Below, in pieces: positions 63,201-64,000 of a DNA stretch of 64,000 nucleotides (within the stretch, counting starts at the first letter, position 1; each line of letters starts with the position of its first letter). The translations under genes and the position numbers were made by a program. Source of the DNA: UBA4744 sp963718995 (GTDB taxonomy: Bacteria; Actinomycetota; Acidimicrobiia; Spongiisociales; UBA4744); contig CAVRAP010000012.1 in the NCBI GenBank assembly GCA_963718995.1, positions 67,739-131,738 on the forward strand, given 5' to 3'. The notes beneath the pieces were generated by a model. The model was not told the origin of the DNA. It ran no database searches and saw only the letters and a program-made list of their open reading frames with translations.

Positions 63201-64000
63201 GGGTTCACCCGCCGATTGTCGTGCGGTCTTTTTGCATCGAGGGAAGCGGATGGGTTCCCGCCTGGGGGTTGGGTGCTGTGTGGTTGGCCTCCCGCCGCTT
63301 GTGGCATTCGTGCTTGAGGTTTGGCCTCTCCCGCTGGCGGGAGAGGCGCGGCGCTGCCGGAGGCGGCGACGCGGAGAGGGTGGAGGGTTTAGGTTTTCCC
63401 AGGCCTATCATCTCGAGGGCGCAACTCGCTGTCGGGCTGCTGGACTCAGATGGAGATCCCCGGGCTGGTGAGGGGGTTCACCCGCCGATGGTCGTGCGGT
63501 CTGTTGCATCGACGGAAACGGATGGCCTCCCACCTCGGGGGTTGGTGCTGTGTGTGCTCCCGCCGCTGTGGGTGCTGTGGTTTCGCCTCTCCCGCTGGCG
63601 GGAGAGGCGCGGCGCTGCCGGAGGCGGCGACGCGGAGAGGGTGGAGGGTTTAGGTCTTCCCAGGCCTTCCCGTAGCCAAAGCTATGAGTTCCAGCCCGGG
63701 CTGGTTTGAAGGGGTTGCACCCGCCGATGGTTGTACGGTCTTTTTGCATCGAAGGAACCGGATGGGTTCCCACCTCGGAGGTTGGGTGCTGTGAAGTTGG
63801 CCTCTCCCGTTGGGGGAGAGGCGCGGCGCTGCCGGAGGCGGCGAAGCGGAGAGGGTGGGGGGTTTAGGTCTTCCGAGGCCTTCCCGTAGCCAAAGCTATG
63901 AGTTCCAGCCCGGGCTGGTTTGAAGGGGTTCACCCGCCGATGGTCGTACGGTCTTTTGCATCGAAGGAACGGATGGGTGCCCACCTCGGAGGTTGGGTGC
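63201..64000. repeat. Tandem non-coding repeat array with internal palindromes (continues past window end)
   Basis: Four related units begin at GGGTT(C/G)CACCCGCCGAT-type sequence near 63201, 63474, 63712 and 63926, with periods of 273, 238 and 214 bp. Each shares a CGGTCTTTTGCATCGA block, a GGTTGGGTGCTGTG block and, in complete units, CCTCTCCCGC-TG-GCGGGAGAGG or a near variant, then GCGCGGCGCTGCCGGAGGCGGCGA and GTAGCCAAAGCTATGAG-type sequence. Open frames exist on both strands but change between copies, so coding is unlikely. Confidence 0.9.

Noticed and set aside
63201..64000. CRISPR array
   Set aside because: Units are 214-273 bp, imperfect and contain long shared blocks; there are no short identical repeats with unique spacers and no cas genes.
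1..64000. tRNA or rRNA genes
   Set aside because: I looked for T-loop-like and CCA-adjacent cloverleaf patterns in all intergenic gaps and found none that fold convincingly; a covariance-model scan would settle this.

Overview
The window is GC-rich bacterial DNA with G/C-biased third codon positions and many GTG/TTG starts. An actinobacterium is the best reading, plausibly class Acidimicrobiia; this is an inference from gene content (an MtrA-MtrB-LpqB-like locus, two FadD-type acyl-CoA ligases with an AMACR-like enzyme, a BTAD regulator, and many lipoproteins with Thr/Ser-rich linkers). I see no rRNA, tRNA, CRISPR array or transposase. Most of the sequence is ordinary chromosomal housekeeping interrupted by a few odd loci.

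Layout. 1-3.6 kb (minus): an ABC-2 exporter (two permeases, one ATPase) and asnS. 3.7-8.5 kb (plus): a giant NAD-glutamate dehydrogenase readable end to end only by crossing at least a dozen frameshifts. 8.7-12.3 kb: a secreted S8 protease with Trp-Ser repeats, a small antisense-side gene and a sigma-70 factor. 12.6-17.4 kb (minus): DUF3160 lipoprotein, CapA-type lipoprotein, monoglyceride-lipase-like hydrolase. 17.7-24.9 kb: an MtrA/MtrB/LpqB-like operon split by a 3-kb segment lying between two 170-bp copies of the kinase 3' end; the segment carries a truncated BTAD-kinase-nSTAND gene and a small secreted protein. A PGRP amidase follows. 25-35.7 kb: SRPBCC-like paralogues, sirtuin, NfuA-like, ATP-grasp, ion-channel-like protein, malQ, a TolB-like lipoprotein, S9 peptidase and thiamine diphosphokinase. 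35.9-41.1 kb: two adjacent surface proteins (cadherin/PKD/Ig repeats) that share a membrane-proximal module.

41.2-49.6 kb (minus) holds a GH13 glucosidase, SRPBCC protein, two FadD ligases, an AMACR-like CoA enzyme and an AI-2E-family exporter. 49.6-54.3 kb has a lipoprotein, K+ channel, cytochrome c lipoprotein, small export protein, two tandem FlgM-like proteins, ychF and gpsA. 54.5-60.3 kb has a DUF4349 lipoprotein and an sbcD-sbcC-NurA-like operon. 60.3-63.2 kb has small membrane proteins, a lipoprotein and a divergent HTH/PLDc_N pair facing each other across a symmetric promoter-operator. 63.2-64 kb is a tandem non-coding repeat array running off the end.

Two quality cautions apply to all gene calls. 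About nine genes outside the glutamate dehydrogenase carry one apparent frameshift each, which looks like indel error or recent decay. The 3-kb segment at 19.8-22.8 kb could be a real recombination event or a misassembly. The most interesting non-artefact candidates are the symmetric promoter-operator at 62.8 kb, the paired surface proteins, the FlgM-like pair, the sbcDC-nurA coupling, and the stem-loop in front of the mtrA-like gene.
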